DNA of 64,000 bases, from NCBI GenBank assembly GCA_029265615.1, contig JAJUIB010000004.1:95913-159912 (forward strand), read 5' to 3'. Shown piece by piece: positions 33,334 through 41,329 of the stretch. The notes below the pieces were generated by a model, which saw only the letters and a list, made by a program, of their open reading frames with translations, was not told where the DNA came from and did no database searches. The first letter of the stretch is position 1. Each line of letters opens with the position of its first letter. Position numbers and translations under genes: made by a program. The stretch is from Spirochaetota bacterium (GTDB taxonomy: Bacteria; Spirochaetota; Spirochaetia; Treponematales; Rectinemataceae).

Positions 33334-33362
33334 TTGCCGGCCGCGCCCAATGACGCTACAGT
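33334..33362 (+). promoter_or_regulatory. Near-leaderless promoter of the E1-like gene
   Basis: TTGCCG (33334-33339), 17-bp spacer, TACAGT (33357-33362), then 6 nt to the ATG at 33369. No Shine-Dalgarno. Confidence 0.5.
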
Positions 33363-33368
33363 CGGGGC

Positions 33369-34052
33369 ATGGCAATGCTCTCCGACCGTTATGCACGGAA
33401 CCTTGGCGCCCTGAGCGAGGCGGAGATGGCGAAGCTCCGCGCAGCCTCCGCCTGCGTTGTTGGGCTTGGCGGTTTGGGCGGCCATGTGGCGATGCAGCTT
33501 GCGCGGCTCGGTATCGGTCGGCTCGTGCTCGTCGACCACGACCGCTTCCAGGAAAGCAATCTGAATCGCCAGCTTTTCGCAACCGAGGCGAACCTCGGTG
33601 AGAGCAAGGCGCGCGAGGCTGCGCGGGCCCTGGCTACAGTGAACTCAGGCGTCGCATGTCGCGTCGTCGAGGAGCGGCTCGAGGTGCATAACGCCCTGCG
33701 CATTCTTTCTGACTGTGATATCGCCATCGATGCACTCGACAACCTCGGCGCCCGCCTCGTCCTCGAATCTGCCTGCGAGGAGGCTGGCATCCCTCTTGTC
33801 CATGGGGCGGTGGGCGAGTGGGTCGGCCAGGTGACGACGGTCTATCCCGGCGATCGAAGCCTGAGCTTACTCTACGCGGAGGCGCCAGAGCCTGATCCGC
33901 CGAGCGTGCTTGCGTTTGTGCCCGCGGCTGTCGCGGGCTTCGAGGTCGCCGAGGCGGTAAAGGTGCTTCTGTCCCGCGAAGGTACGCTCAGGCGGCGCCT
34001 CCTTCTCATCGACTTTCTCGCGGGGCGCTCCATGGTCGTCGAACTAGGCTAA
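33369..34052 (+). CDS. ThiF/MoeB/HesA-family E1-like adenylyltransferase
   Basis: 227 residues. The ATP-binding GLGGLGG motif lies near residues 33-39; DHDRFQESNLNRQLF holds the Asp, Asn and Arg that contact ATP in E1-like enzymes; D118-type Asp is in DIAIDALDN. Such enzymes adenylate the C-terminal Gly of a small carrier (ThiS, MoaD) or a carboxylate. The CxxC zinc pairs of MoeB/ThiF and an obvious catalytic Cys loop are missing, and no ubiquitin-like carrier gene is nearby. It is also shorter than TcdA. It converges on a SPASM-type radical SAM gene, which may be chance. The start has no ribosome-binding site but a -10 at 6 nt. Confidence 0.82.
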   Translation: MAMLSDRYARNLGALSEAEMAKLRAASACVVGLGGLGGHVAMQLARLGIGRLVLVDHDRFQESNLNRQLFATEANLGESKAREAARALATVNSGVACRVVEERLEVHNALRILSDCDIAIDALDNLGARLVLESACEEAGIPLVHGAVGEWVGQVTTVYPGDRSLSLLYAEAPEPDPPSVLAFVPAAVAGFEVAEAVKVLLSREGTLRRRLLLIDFLAGRSMVVELG

Positions 34053-34093
34053 GAGGCCTTCGTGGACGCGGCGTATTCGTGGGCGCCGCTGTC

Positions 34094-35101
34094 TCAGGAG
34101 TGTGGCGCGCAACTTTCTGCAAGCCCCTGTGCGCAGAGCCAGTCGCAAAAAAAGCAGATATCGCGCGTCTTTCCGGGGAAGACGACCCCCCCCGCCTCGA
34201 GACGGGCGCGAAGCGCGCCGAGTCCCTCGTCGTAGGCCGCGCGAACATGCGGTTTTTTGCGCGCGGCAGCGGTGAGCCGCTCGACACCATCCTCGATGCG
34301 GCCCGCGATGAGCTCGGGGCGTTCGTTGGCGAAGCCGCAGCAAACGGCGACCTGTCCGTCGGGGTGAACATAGAACACGTTGCCTGGTCCCGCGCACAAG
34401 TCGTCCTCGAACCACGCCGTATCCTGCCAACCTGGACTGGCTACGCCCGAGGTTTTGGCCACTTCGCCCGCCGCCGAATAGGGGAAGCGGATGATGTCGA
34501 TGCGGAGCGTTTCGCCGTCTGCGGCGGGGCGCCGGGATCTTCTCGTGCGCGGTTCAACGATGGCGCAGGGCTCGCCGTCTTGGATCGCGAGTTCACCGCC
34601 GAGGCCTCGCGCAAGTTCGCGGAAATCCTCAAAAAGCGGGGCGTCTTCGGGCGAGCGGACCGAGAGTATCTCCACGGCATCGCGCCTGCCAAACGCATCG
34701 CTCGCCTTGCGGATGAAGGTCGTAAGGCGCTCGGGCGCCTGGCCGTGGTAGCGGTCGAAGGAGAGGCCGATGGTGCCGTCGAAGCCCGCGGACGCGAGGG
34801 CCTCGAGCGCCGCGGCAAGCTCGCCTTCGTCCTTCCACCACACGCCGTTTGTCATGAGGCGATCGAACAGCATGCCGCGCGCGCATGCCGCTTCCGTGAC
34901 CGCGACGAGGAAGTCGAGCCTGAGAAATGGTTCGCCGCCTGAAAAACCTACCCGCTCGATGCCCTGCGCCGCTGCGTCCGCGAGGAAGTCGAGCGCGGCG
35001 GGGAGCGGAAGTTCCTCGGGGCGGCGCTGCACGCGGCAGTGTGCGCAGGCGAGGTTGCAGCGGCTTGTGGGTGCAAAGATGAGCTCTTCGGGGGTGAACA
35101 T
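34094..35101 (-). CDS. Radical SAM protein with SPASM-like C-terminus
   Basis: 335 residues. CX3CX2C at Cys15, Cys19 and Cys22 (RCNLACAHC), GFSGGEP for SAM, then a Cys-rich C-terminal region (DLCAGPGN, VAVCCGFAN, ICFFCDWLC) able to hold an auxiliary iron-sulfur cluster as in SPASM/twitch proteins. These act on peptides or make protein cofactors; some are generic annotated [Fe-S] oxidoreductases. No precursor-peptide gene is visible next to it. AAAGGA lies 11-16 nt before the ATG. The gene converges on the E1-like gene with 41 nt between the stops. Confidence 0.8.
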   Translation of the reverse strand: MFTPEELIFAPTSRCNLACAHCRVQRRPEELPLPAALDFLADAAAQGIERVGFSGGEPFLRLDFLVAVTEAACARGMLFDRLMTNGVWWKDEGELAAALEALASAGFDGTIGLSFDRYHGQAPERLTTFIRKASDAFGRRDAVEILSVRSPEDAPLFEDFRELARGLGGELAIQDGEPCAIVEPRTRRSRRPAADGETLRIDIIRFPYSAAGEVAKTSGVASPGWQDTAWFEDDLCAGPGNVFYVHPDGQVAVCCGFANERPELIAGRIEDGVERLTAAARKKPHVRAAYDEGLGALRARLEAGGVVFPGKTRDICFFCDWLCAQGLAESCAPHS

Positions 35102-35158
35102 GCCTTGGTCATCCTTTCTCCAATACTACCGCGGCTGGCGGGTGAAGAGAAGGTAGTG

Positions 35159-36511
35159 TTACGAAGCTTGTGGCGGGAGCCGGTAAAGGGCGGCGGCCAT
35201 GCCCGAGGCGGCGCGATCGGCGGTGGAAAAGGCTGCCTGAAGGTTGTAGCCTCCCGTTTCACCATCGAGGTCGAGGAGCTCGCCGGCGAAGAAAAGTCCG
35301 GGGACAAGGCGCGACTCCATCGTCCGGGGGTCTACCTCGTCGAGCGCGATACCGCCCGCCGTCGCCATCGCCTCGTTCCAGGAGCCGAGCGCCTCCACTT
35401 CGAGCGGAAAAGCGCAGGCGAGGCGGCGGAGTGTTTCGCGTGCGGGGCGGGACAGTTCTGCGGCCGTGAGTGCAGGATCGAGGCCTGAGAGCGCATACAG
35501 GCGATCGGCAAGACTTTTGGGGAGGCCGAGCTCGCCGAGGGCGCTACGGGCAAGGCGCCGCGGGGCGGCGGCGAGGCTGCGGTCGAAAAGGGTTCTGAAT
35601 TCCCCGCTCCCGACCGCGGCGAAACGCAGGTCGATATGATCGCCCGGCTTCATCCATCGTGCCACATCGAGTATGAGCGGCCCTGAAAGTCCCTCGTGGG
35701 TTATAATAAGCTCGCCCTCGCGTTCAAGGGCCTTTTCTCCGTCGCGGCGAAGCACAAGGCCCGCGCTCCGGAAGGAGAGTCCTGCATGATCGCGAACGGG
35801 TAAGTCTTTGTTGCGCACGGGGGCAAGCGCGGGGCGGGGGGGCACGATGCGATGGCCGAACGCGGCGGCGAGCGCATACCCGTCGCCCGAACTTCCGGTG
35901 CGGGGGTAGGATGCGCCGCCTGTCGCGAGGAGGACAGTGCGCGCTCTGAGAACTTCGGTCGCGGGGGACGCTGGTGCGGCGCCGCTTGCCTCGGTGAGGA
36001 GGAGGAATTCGCCGGTCGCCGGATCACGCGAGAGTGCGCGGACGCGTCGCCCAGACTCGATGTGGAGCCCAAGCCGATCTGCTTCGGCAAGGAGCACGCC
36101 AAGCACGGAGGCGGCGCGGCGATCGCGGGGAAAATACTTCCCCGCTTCGGTGCACTCAAATTCAAGGCCGCGCGCCTGAAACCAGGCGAGGAGCGCGCCG
36201 TTGTCAAAGCCATAGAGCGCCGGTTTGAGAAAACGCGCGGCCTGGCCGGGTTTTGAGCCGCCTGCGTAGTGGCGAAGGAATTCTTCGGCGCTCCCCTCGT
36301 GCGTGAGGTTGCACTGGCCCGAGCCCGAGAGGAGTAGCTTGCGCGCGGGACGGTCGCGACGTTCGAGGATGCGCACGTCCTCGCTCCGCCCGCTGTCACG
36401 GAGCGCCGCCTTGAGCCTGAGCGCGGCGAAGAGGCCGGCGGGCCCTGCGCCGATAACGGCGGCGCCGATAACGGCGGGGGCCCGGTCGTCTGCGGCTTGC
36501 GCGCTTTCCAT
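35159..36511 (-). CDS. HI0933/YhiN-family FAD-dependent oxidoreductase
   Basis: 450 residues. FAD-binding GAGPAGLFAALRL near 21-33, the family motif KLLLSGSGQCNLTH (about 58-71), LLATGGASYPRTGSSGDGY (second dinucleotide motif), and the C-terminal ETGGYNLQAAFSTA. This pattern is specific to the HI0933/YhiN flavoproteins, for which no reaction is firmly established. It is divergent from exonuclease I with a shared 95-bp promoter region. The minus-strand promoter ends 6 nt before the ATG, so the mRNA is probably leaderless. Confidence 0.88.
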   Translation of the reverse strand: MESAQAADDRAPAVIGAAVIGAGPAGLFAALRLKAALRDSGRSEDVRILERRDRPARKLLLSGSGQCNLTHEGSAEEFLRHYAGGSKPGQAARFLKPALYGFDNGALLAWFQARGLEFECTEAGKYFPRDRRAASVLGVLLAEADRLGLHIESGRRVRALSRDPATGEFLLLTEASGAAPASPATEVLRARTVLLATGGASYPRTGSSGDGYALAAAFGHRIVPPRPALAPVRNKDLPVRDHAGLSFRSAGLVLRRDGEKALEREGELIITHEGLSGPLILDVARWMKPGDHIDLRFAAVGSGEFRTLFDRSLAAAPRRLARSALGELGLPKSLADRLYALSGLDPALTAAELSRPARETLRRLACAFPLEVEALGSWNEAMATAGGIALDEVDPRTMESRLVPGLFFAGELLDLDGETGGYNLQAAFSTADRAASGMAAALYRLPPQAS

Positions 36512-36517
36512 GGAGGC

Positions 36518-36598
36518 ATCCTAGTGTTCCGCGTGGGGAGGGTCAACCGCCTCTCGCATCCGGATGTCTTTCTTCCGAACAGTCCTGCGCGGTATACT
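36518..36598. promoter_or_regulatory. Divergent near-leaderless promoters
   Basis: Leftward: TTGACC (36546-36541), 17-bp spacer, TAGGAT (36523-36518), 6 nt to the ATG at 36511. Rightward: TATACT (36593-36598), 8 nt to the ATG at 36607, with only a poor TTTCTT-like -35. Neither gene has a clear Shine-Dalgarno in the short gap. Confidence 0.5.
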
Positions 36599-36606
36599 CC
36601 CCGCCG

Positions 36607-38142
36607 ATGGCAAGGAGCTTTTTTTTCTACGACCTTGAGACCTTTGGTCTTGAGCCGCGCTACGATCGGATTGCCCAGTTCGCCGGCCTTCGCGTCGATG
36701 AGGAGCTGCGGCCTGTCGGTGACAAGCTCATTCTCTACTGTAGACCGACGCCTGACTATCTGCCGGCGCCCCAGGCCTGCCTTGTGCACGGCATTACCCC
36801 GCAGGCGGCACGGGAGGAAGGTGTCACCGACTACGAGCTTGCACGCCGCATCCGCGCCGAGCTCCTCGAGCCGGGCACGACGACGCTCGGCTATAACACG
36901 CTCCAATTCGACGACGAGTTCCTTCGCAGTCTTTTCTATCGCAATTTCTACGATCCCTACGAGCGCGAATGGCGGAACGGCAATTCGCGCTGGGACCTCA
37001 TCGATCTCATGCGCGCGGCGCGCGATTTGCGGCCCGAGGGGCTCGTGTGGCCGACGGGCGAGGACGGCCGGCCCATATTCACGCTCGAGGCGCTTGCGAA
37101 AGCGAACGGCGTCGCCCATGGCACGGCCCACGACGCACTACATGACGTTCTTGCGACGGTTGGCCTTGCACGCCTTGTGCGCGAGCGCCAGCCGCGGCTC
37201 TGGGATTGGTACTACGGCCATCGAACGCGCGATTCGCTTCGCCCGCTCATCGATCTCGTCGATCGGACACCGCTTCTCCATACCTCGGCGGCGTATACCT
37301 CCGAGCAGGGCTGCACGACCCTCGTTGCGCCCATATCGCTCGATCCTGAGAACCGCAACCAGCTTATCGCTCTCGATCTTCGCTTCGACCCTGCCGAGGT
37401 GCTTGATCTGCCGGTCGAGGAGCTGCGGCGCCGCGTGTTCACGAAAAGCGAGGAGCTCGAGGTGCCGCGTCTGCCCCTCGCCCGGCTTAGGCTCAACCGT
37501 TGCCCCTTTCTCGCGCCGCGCTCGGCCCTTTCGCCGGAGGCGGCCGAGCGGCTCGGCCTCGACCTTGTAGCCTGCGAGCGGCATCTTGCGCTCGTGCGGC
37601 GCGAGCCTGAGCTCATCCAGAAGCTTGTTGCCGTTTTCGAGGGCCCGATCGCTCCCTCAGAGGAGAGCGACCCTGAGCTTCGCATCTATTCGGATGGGTT
37701 TTTCTCCGAGGAAGACGCCGCGGCCTTCGCAGCGATTCATGAAGCGCTCGACGCGGCACTTGGCGCGGATGCAAACGGTGGAGCGCTTGTCGCGGCAAAG
37801 GCGCGACTCTACCGCATGAAGTTCCTCGACGATCGGCCTCCCCAGATGCTCCGCCGCTTTTTCGCGCGGAATTTCCCCGAGACCTTGAGCCGGGAGGAGG
37901 CGCGACGCTGGCGGAGCTTTTGCGCGGGACGGCTTCAGTTCCCCCCGGTGGAAGGAGCCGCCGATTTGGGCTCCTACGCGAAGTTTGTCGAGCAGCGCCT
38001 TGCAAGTCCGAGTCTGCCCGCGCGCGATAAAGCTATCCTCCTCGCTCTCCTTGCCTATAAGACGGAGCTCGAGCGCGAGGTGCTCGACTATGTGCCACGC
38101 GGCGCGTGCGCTAAAGGGGACGAGGGGACGATTCAGGCTTGA
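36607..38142 (+). CDS. sbcB: Exodeoxyribonuclease I
   Basis: 511 residues (E. coli SbcB 475). DEDDh exonuclease motifs: ExoI FFYDLETFGLEP (Asp9, Glu11), ExoII TTLGYNTLQFDDEFLR and ExoIII AHGTAHDALHDVLATVGLA with the catalytic His/Asp. The HGITPQ loop and the C-terminal SH3-like and helical domains of ExoI (NRCPFLAP) are present. It degrades single-stranded DNA 3' to 5' and works in recombination and mismatch repair. The start has no Shine-Dalgarno but a TATACT 8 nt upstream. Its stop codon overlaps the -35 of the sulfoquinovose operon. Confidence 0.92.
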   Translation: MARSFFFYDLETFGLEPRYDRIAQFAGLRVDEELRPVGDKLILYCRPTPDYLPAPQACLVHGITPQAAREEGVTDYELARRIRAELLEPGTTTLGYNTLQFDDEFLRSLFYRNFYDPYEREWRNGNSRWDLIDLMRAARDLRPEGLVWPTGEDGRPIFTLEALAKANGVAHGTAHDALHDVLATVGLARLVRERQPRLWDWYYGHRTRDSLRPLIDLVDRTPLLHTSAAYTSEQGCTTLVAPISLDPENRNQLIALDLRFDPAEVLDLPVEELRRRVFTKSEELEVPRLPLARLRLNRCPFLAPRSALSPEAAERLGLDLVACERHLALVRREPELIQKLVAVFEGPIAPSEESDPELRIYSDGFFSEEDAAAFAAIHEALDAALGADANGGALVAAKARLYRMKFLDDRPPQMLRRFFARNFPETLSREEARRWRSFCAGRLQFPPVEGAADLGSYAKFVEQRLASPSLPARDKAILLALLAYKTELEREVLDYVPRGACAKGDEGTIQA

Positions 38143-38167
38143 CAGCATGGGAAAGCGGCCCTACCAT
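38139..38167 (+). promoter_or_regulatory. Promoter of SQ operon A
   Basis: TTGACA (38139-38144, overlapping the sbcB stop), 17-bp spacer, TACCAT (38162-38167). The predicted start of transcription falls at the beginning of the ROK operator. Confidence 0.6.
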
Positions 38168-38173
38168 TCATTA

Positions 38174-38194
38174 ACTTACTTTGTGAAAGTAAGT
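38174..38194 (+). promoter_or_regulatory. Palindromic ROK-repressor operator, site 1
   Basis: A perfect 9-bp inverted repeat, ACTTACTTT and AAAGTAAGT, separated by GTG (21 bp). It starts 7 nt after the -10. Site 2 at 44734 shares 16 of 21 positions without gaps. A ROK repressor gene lies between them, so its product is the likely ligand. Confidence 0.7.
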
Positions 38195-38207
38195 ATAGGA
38201 GGCCTCG

Positions 38208-39473
38208 ATGAAAGGTATTTTCAAGCGAGCGCTCGGCGTCGTGCTTGTCGCGCTCCTTGCGCTCCCCGCGCTTGTCGTTGCCCAGTCGCCGTCCAAGTCC
38301 GGCGAGATTGTCCTCAAGTGGCCGTGCATTTGGGTCGGCAAAGACTCCAAGGCTCAGGCGGTCGCCGAAATCGTCGAGTCCTTCAACACGGCGAATGCGG
38401 GTAAGATCCGTGTCGAAATCGAGCCGCAACCCGATTACAACGCCTACGAGCAAAAAGTGCGCACCTCGCTCGCTGCGGGTGTCGCGCCCGGTGATATTTT
38501 CACCATCAAGCTCAACGCGACGACCAAAGAGTACTATCAGTCCAAGCTCCTCATGGAGTTCTCGAAGGAACTTTCCGGCGCCTGGAAGTCCTCGTTTGAT
38601 GCAGGAGCTCTTGCCCAATCGACGGTTGACGGCAAGCTCAAGACCCTGCCCTTCGAGACCGCAATCCTGCCGATCTGGTACAACATGGATGCGCTCCGGA
38701 AGGCCGGAGTCGCGGCGCCGCCTGCGACGATGGCCGAGTTCTGGACTGCACTTGACAAGCTCAAGGCCTCAGGCGTCTATCCGATGAGCCAGATGACGGG
38801 CGATGTCAATGCATGGACGTCGATGATCTGGTTCTCTCACTTCGCGGTATCCTTAGGCGGTCAGAAGGTCTGGGAAAAACCCTTTACCGATAAGGCCTTT
38901 GTCGAATCAGCGAAGCTCATGCAACGCATATTCAAGGACTACACGACGCCTGACGCGGTGGGCGCCGGCGCCGGCGTTTCGGGCGGCCACTTCCTTGCAG
39001 GTCGAACGGCGGTTTTCGCGAACGGCCCCTGGTATGCGGGACGTGCCGATCTCCGCGCGACGCCCTTCTTTCCGAGTGTGACGATCGCTGCCGCGCCCTC
39101 CGCCGGTCCCAACAAGGGCATCATGATCAGCCGCCTGCAGGCGAACATCGCGGCGGGCGAAACGACGGACAAAGCCCGCCGCGCGGCGATTATCAACTTC
39201 CTCAAGTACCTCACCGCCCCCGAGAATGTCGCCAAGATTGCGAAGAGCTCGGGCGCCATGTTCGCCGTGAAGACGAACTACCTTCCCGAGGATGCGCTTC
39301 AGAAGCAGTTCTACACCATCGCCGCAGCTTCCAAGACGACGGCCACCGATCTTGAAGCGGCGCTCGGCGCCGAGGCGACACTTGAATTCGCCCAGCAGCT
39401 CGGCGCGCTCGTGCTCGGCCAGATAACGCCTGAATCGTTCTGCGCCGCGGTCGAGCGCAAGATAGACCGTTAA
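38208..39473 (+). CDS. ABC transporter sugar-binding protein (probable SQ or SQ-glycoside)
   Basis: 421 residues, a family-1 (MalE/UgpB-like) extracellular solute-binding protein. Signal peptide with VVAQ cleavage near 26, no lipobox Cys, so periplasmic. Features: VEIEPQPDYNAYEQKVRTSLAAG, LPFETAILPIWYNMDALRKAG, FLAGRTAVFANGPWYAG and AIINFLKYLTAPE, all typical of the fold. It is the first gene of operon A, ahead of two permeases and the sulfoquinovosidase, which suggests import of sulfoquinovosyl glycerol or SQ. A GAGG ribosome-binding site precedes the ATG. The ligand is inferred from context. Confidence 0.88.
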   Translation: MKGIFKRALGVVLVALLALPALVVAQSPSKSGEIVLKWPCIWVGKDSKAQAVAEIVESFNTANAGKIRVEIEPQPDYNAYEQKVRTSLAAGVAPGDIFTIKLNATTKEYYQSKLLMEFSKELSGAWKSSFDAGALAQSTVDGKLKTLPFETAILPIWYNMDALRKAGVAAPPATMAEFWTALDKLKASGVYPMSQMTGDVNAWTSMIWFSHFAVSLGGQKVWEKPFTDKAFVESAKLMQRIFKDYTTPDAVGAGAGVSGGHFLAGRTAVFANGPWYAGRADLRATPFFPSVTIAAAPSAGPNKGIMISRLQANIAAGETTDKARRAAIINFLKYLTAPENVAKIAKSSGAMFAVKTNYLPEDALQKQFYTIAAASKTTATDLEAALGAEATLEFAQQLGALVLGQITPESFCAAVERKIDR

Positions 39474-39500
39474 CTCCTTATAAGCGCGCACGCCGTCCGG

Positions 39501-39540
39501 ACCGCCTGCCTAGGGCGTCCGGACCCCACGCGCAGGCGGT
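39501..39540 (+). promoter_or_regulatory. Hairpin between binding-protein and permease genes
   Basis: ACCGCCTGC (39501-39509) and GCAGGCGGT (39532-39540) form a perfect 9-bp stem; an inner TCCGGA-rich loop can fold as well. No T-run. Such stems after binding-protein genes often stabilise the upstream mRNA and lower permease expression. Confidence 0.5.
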
Positions 39541-39580
39541 ACGGGAGTCCGCCCTCTCCGCATCCATCCCCACGAGGAGC

Positions 39581-40468
39581 ATGATGAGAAAGCGCCGCAA
39601 CCCCAACGCTGTCAAGATTGCACTTTTTCTAACGCCCGTGCTCGTGCTTTTTACGGCGTTTTTCGTCTACCCCTTCGTGTTCACCTTTGTCGCGAGCCTG
39701 ACGAGATGGCGCGGCATCGGCGCAATGCGGTTCATCGGCTTCGCCAATTTCGGGAAGCTCCTTGGTGACCCCACGTTCCGCCTCGCCATTCGCAACAACG
39801 TCATCTGGGCCCTCGCTTCGGGCTTTGTCCAGGTGCCTCTGGCCGCCCTCGTCGCGCTCATCTTGGCCCGCGAGCCGCGCGGCTGGAAGGCACTCCGCAC
39901 TATCTACTTCCTGCCGAATGTCATCTCCACCGTTGCCCTTGCGATGGTGTGGAGCGCGCTCTACAACCCCCAGTACGGCGCCTTCAATGCGATCCGCGGC
40001 CTCATAGGCCTTGCGCCGCGCAATTACCTCGGAGACCCTGCGACGGCGCTCGTGTCGGTGATAATCCAGGGCGTCCTCTACATAGGCTACTTCATGATCA
40101 TCATCCTCGCGGCGGCGATGTCCATCCCCCGGGAGCTCTATGAGGCGGCCGAAATCGACGGCGCCACGACGCTTCAGCAGGAGTTCCGCATTACCATTCC
40201 GATGCTACGCGGTACGCTTGTCACCGCCATCACCCTGGCCATGGCCTACGGCATGCGCCATTTCGAGTCCACCTACCTTATGACGGGGGGAGGCCCCGCC
40301 TACGCGACGACCACGATGGGCATCGACCTCTTCAATAAGATGGACGCGCTCCGCTATAGCGAGGCGAGCGCGGCTGGCGTCATCCTCATCCTGCTCGGCA
40401 CGCTGGTCATCGTCGGCATCCGCAAGGCCCTCGGAAAGGGCGACCCCATGGCCGAGGCCGGTCAGTAA
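39581..40468 (+). CDS. ABC sugar transporter permease 1 (MalF/UgpA type)
   Basis: 295 residues with six predicted membrane helices. The EAA loop that docks the ATPase is ELYEAAEIDGATTLQQEFRI (about 186-205), with the conserved Gly and Pro. It lies between the binding protein and the second permease and overlaps neither. Start: ATG at 39581 after GAGGAGC (a second ATG follows directly). With its partner it forms the membrane pore for the solute bound by the first gene product. No ATP-binding subunit gene is in the window; a shared MsmK/UgpC-type ATPase elsewhere is likely. Confidence 0.9.
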   Translation: MMRKRRNPNAVKIALFLTPVLVLFTAFFVYPFVFTFVASLTRWRGIGAMRFIGFANFGKLLGDPTFRLAIRNNVIWALASGFVQVPLAALVALILAREPRGWKALRTIYFLPNVISTVALAMVWSALYNPQYGAFNAIRGLIGLAPRNYLGDPATALVSVIIQGVLYIGYFMIIILAAAMSIPRELYEAAEIDGATTLQQEFRITIPMLRGTLVTAITLAMAYGMRHFESTYLMTGGGPAYATTTMGIDLFNKMDALRYSEASAAGVILILLGTLVIVGIRKALGKGDPMAEAGQ

Positions 40469-40479
40469 GGAGGCGTGTC

Positions 40480-41322
40480 ATGCGTAGAACCAAGGGCTTT
40501 ACGGCGGTCGCCACATCGATCCTCAAATGGGCCGTACTCGTTTTCTTCCTCCTCGTCGCCCTTCTTCCGCTCTGCTGGCTTGTCCTCAACTCGCTCAAGA
40601 CGAACCTCGAGCTCCAGACCTCCCCATTCGCTTTTCCCGCGCGCCCCGCCTTCGAGAATTATGCGAACGCTATGGCGATGGCGAACCTTCCGCGGCTCTT
40701 TCTTAATTCGATCATCGTCGCGGTGGGAACGGTATTCCTCAATTTGCTGGTTTCCTCGATGGCGGGTTTTGTCCTCGCTCGCGAGGAGTGGCGCGGGCGT
40801 GACGCAGTCAGGACCGCGCTCGAGGCCGGGGTCCTCGTGCCGATCATTGCGTTTATGGTTCCCTACTTCACCCTCGTTACCAAGCTCGGCCTCTACGACA
40901 AGCTGTACACGCTCATTCTCGTGTACGCGGCAATCAACATCCCCGTGTCGATCTTTCTTATCACCTCCTTCATGCGGGCTATTCCGAAGGAGCTCGAAGA
41001 GGCGGCGATCATCGATGGCTGCGGGTTTTTTCAGCGCTACGCGCGGGTGATCCTTCCCCTCTCGCGCTCGGGGCTCGTGACGGCGGGTACTTTCTGTTTC
41101 ATCTACGCGTGGAACGAGTTCGTCATGGCAATGCTCCTCACGTCAAGCCTCTCGTCAAGGACTATCCAGCTCGGCATCCGCTTCTTTACAAGCCAATTCA
41201 TCACTGATTATGCAGGCATGTTCGCCGCCATCGTCATCTCCATGGCGCCGAGTGTAATTGGTTATGTCTTTCTCCACAACAAAATTATCGCGGGGCTCAC
41301 CGCCGGCGCGGTCAAAGGCTAG
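40480..41322 (+). CDS. ABC sugar transporter permease 2 (MalG/UgpE type)
   Basis: 280 residues, six membrane helices. EAA loop: PKELEEAAIIDGCGFFQRYARVILP (about 166-190). The N-terminus (LLPLCWLVLNSLKTNLE) is typical of the MalG group. It begins 11 nt after permease 1 with AAGGAGGC before the ATG and ends 7 nt before the sulfoquinovosidase gene. It pairs with permease 1 in a carbohydrate importer of the CUT1 class; the inferred substrate is sulfoquinovose or its glycosides. Confidence 0.9.
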   Translation: MRRTKGFTAVATSILKWAVLVFFLLVALLPLCWLVLNSLKTNLELQTSPFAFPARPAFENYANAMAMANLPRLFLNSIIVAVGTVFLNLLVSSMAGFVLAREEWRGRDAVRTALEAGVLVPIIAFMVPYFTLVTKLGLYDKLYTLILVYAAINIPVSIFLITSFMRAIPKELEEAAIIDGCGFFQRYARVILPLSRSGLVTAGTFCFIYAWNEFVMAMLLTSSLSSRTIQLGIRFFTSQFITDYAGMFAAIVISMAPSVIGYVFLHNKIIAGLTAGAVKG

Positions 41323-41329
41323 GTGCGCG

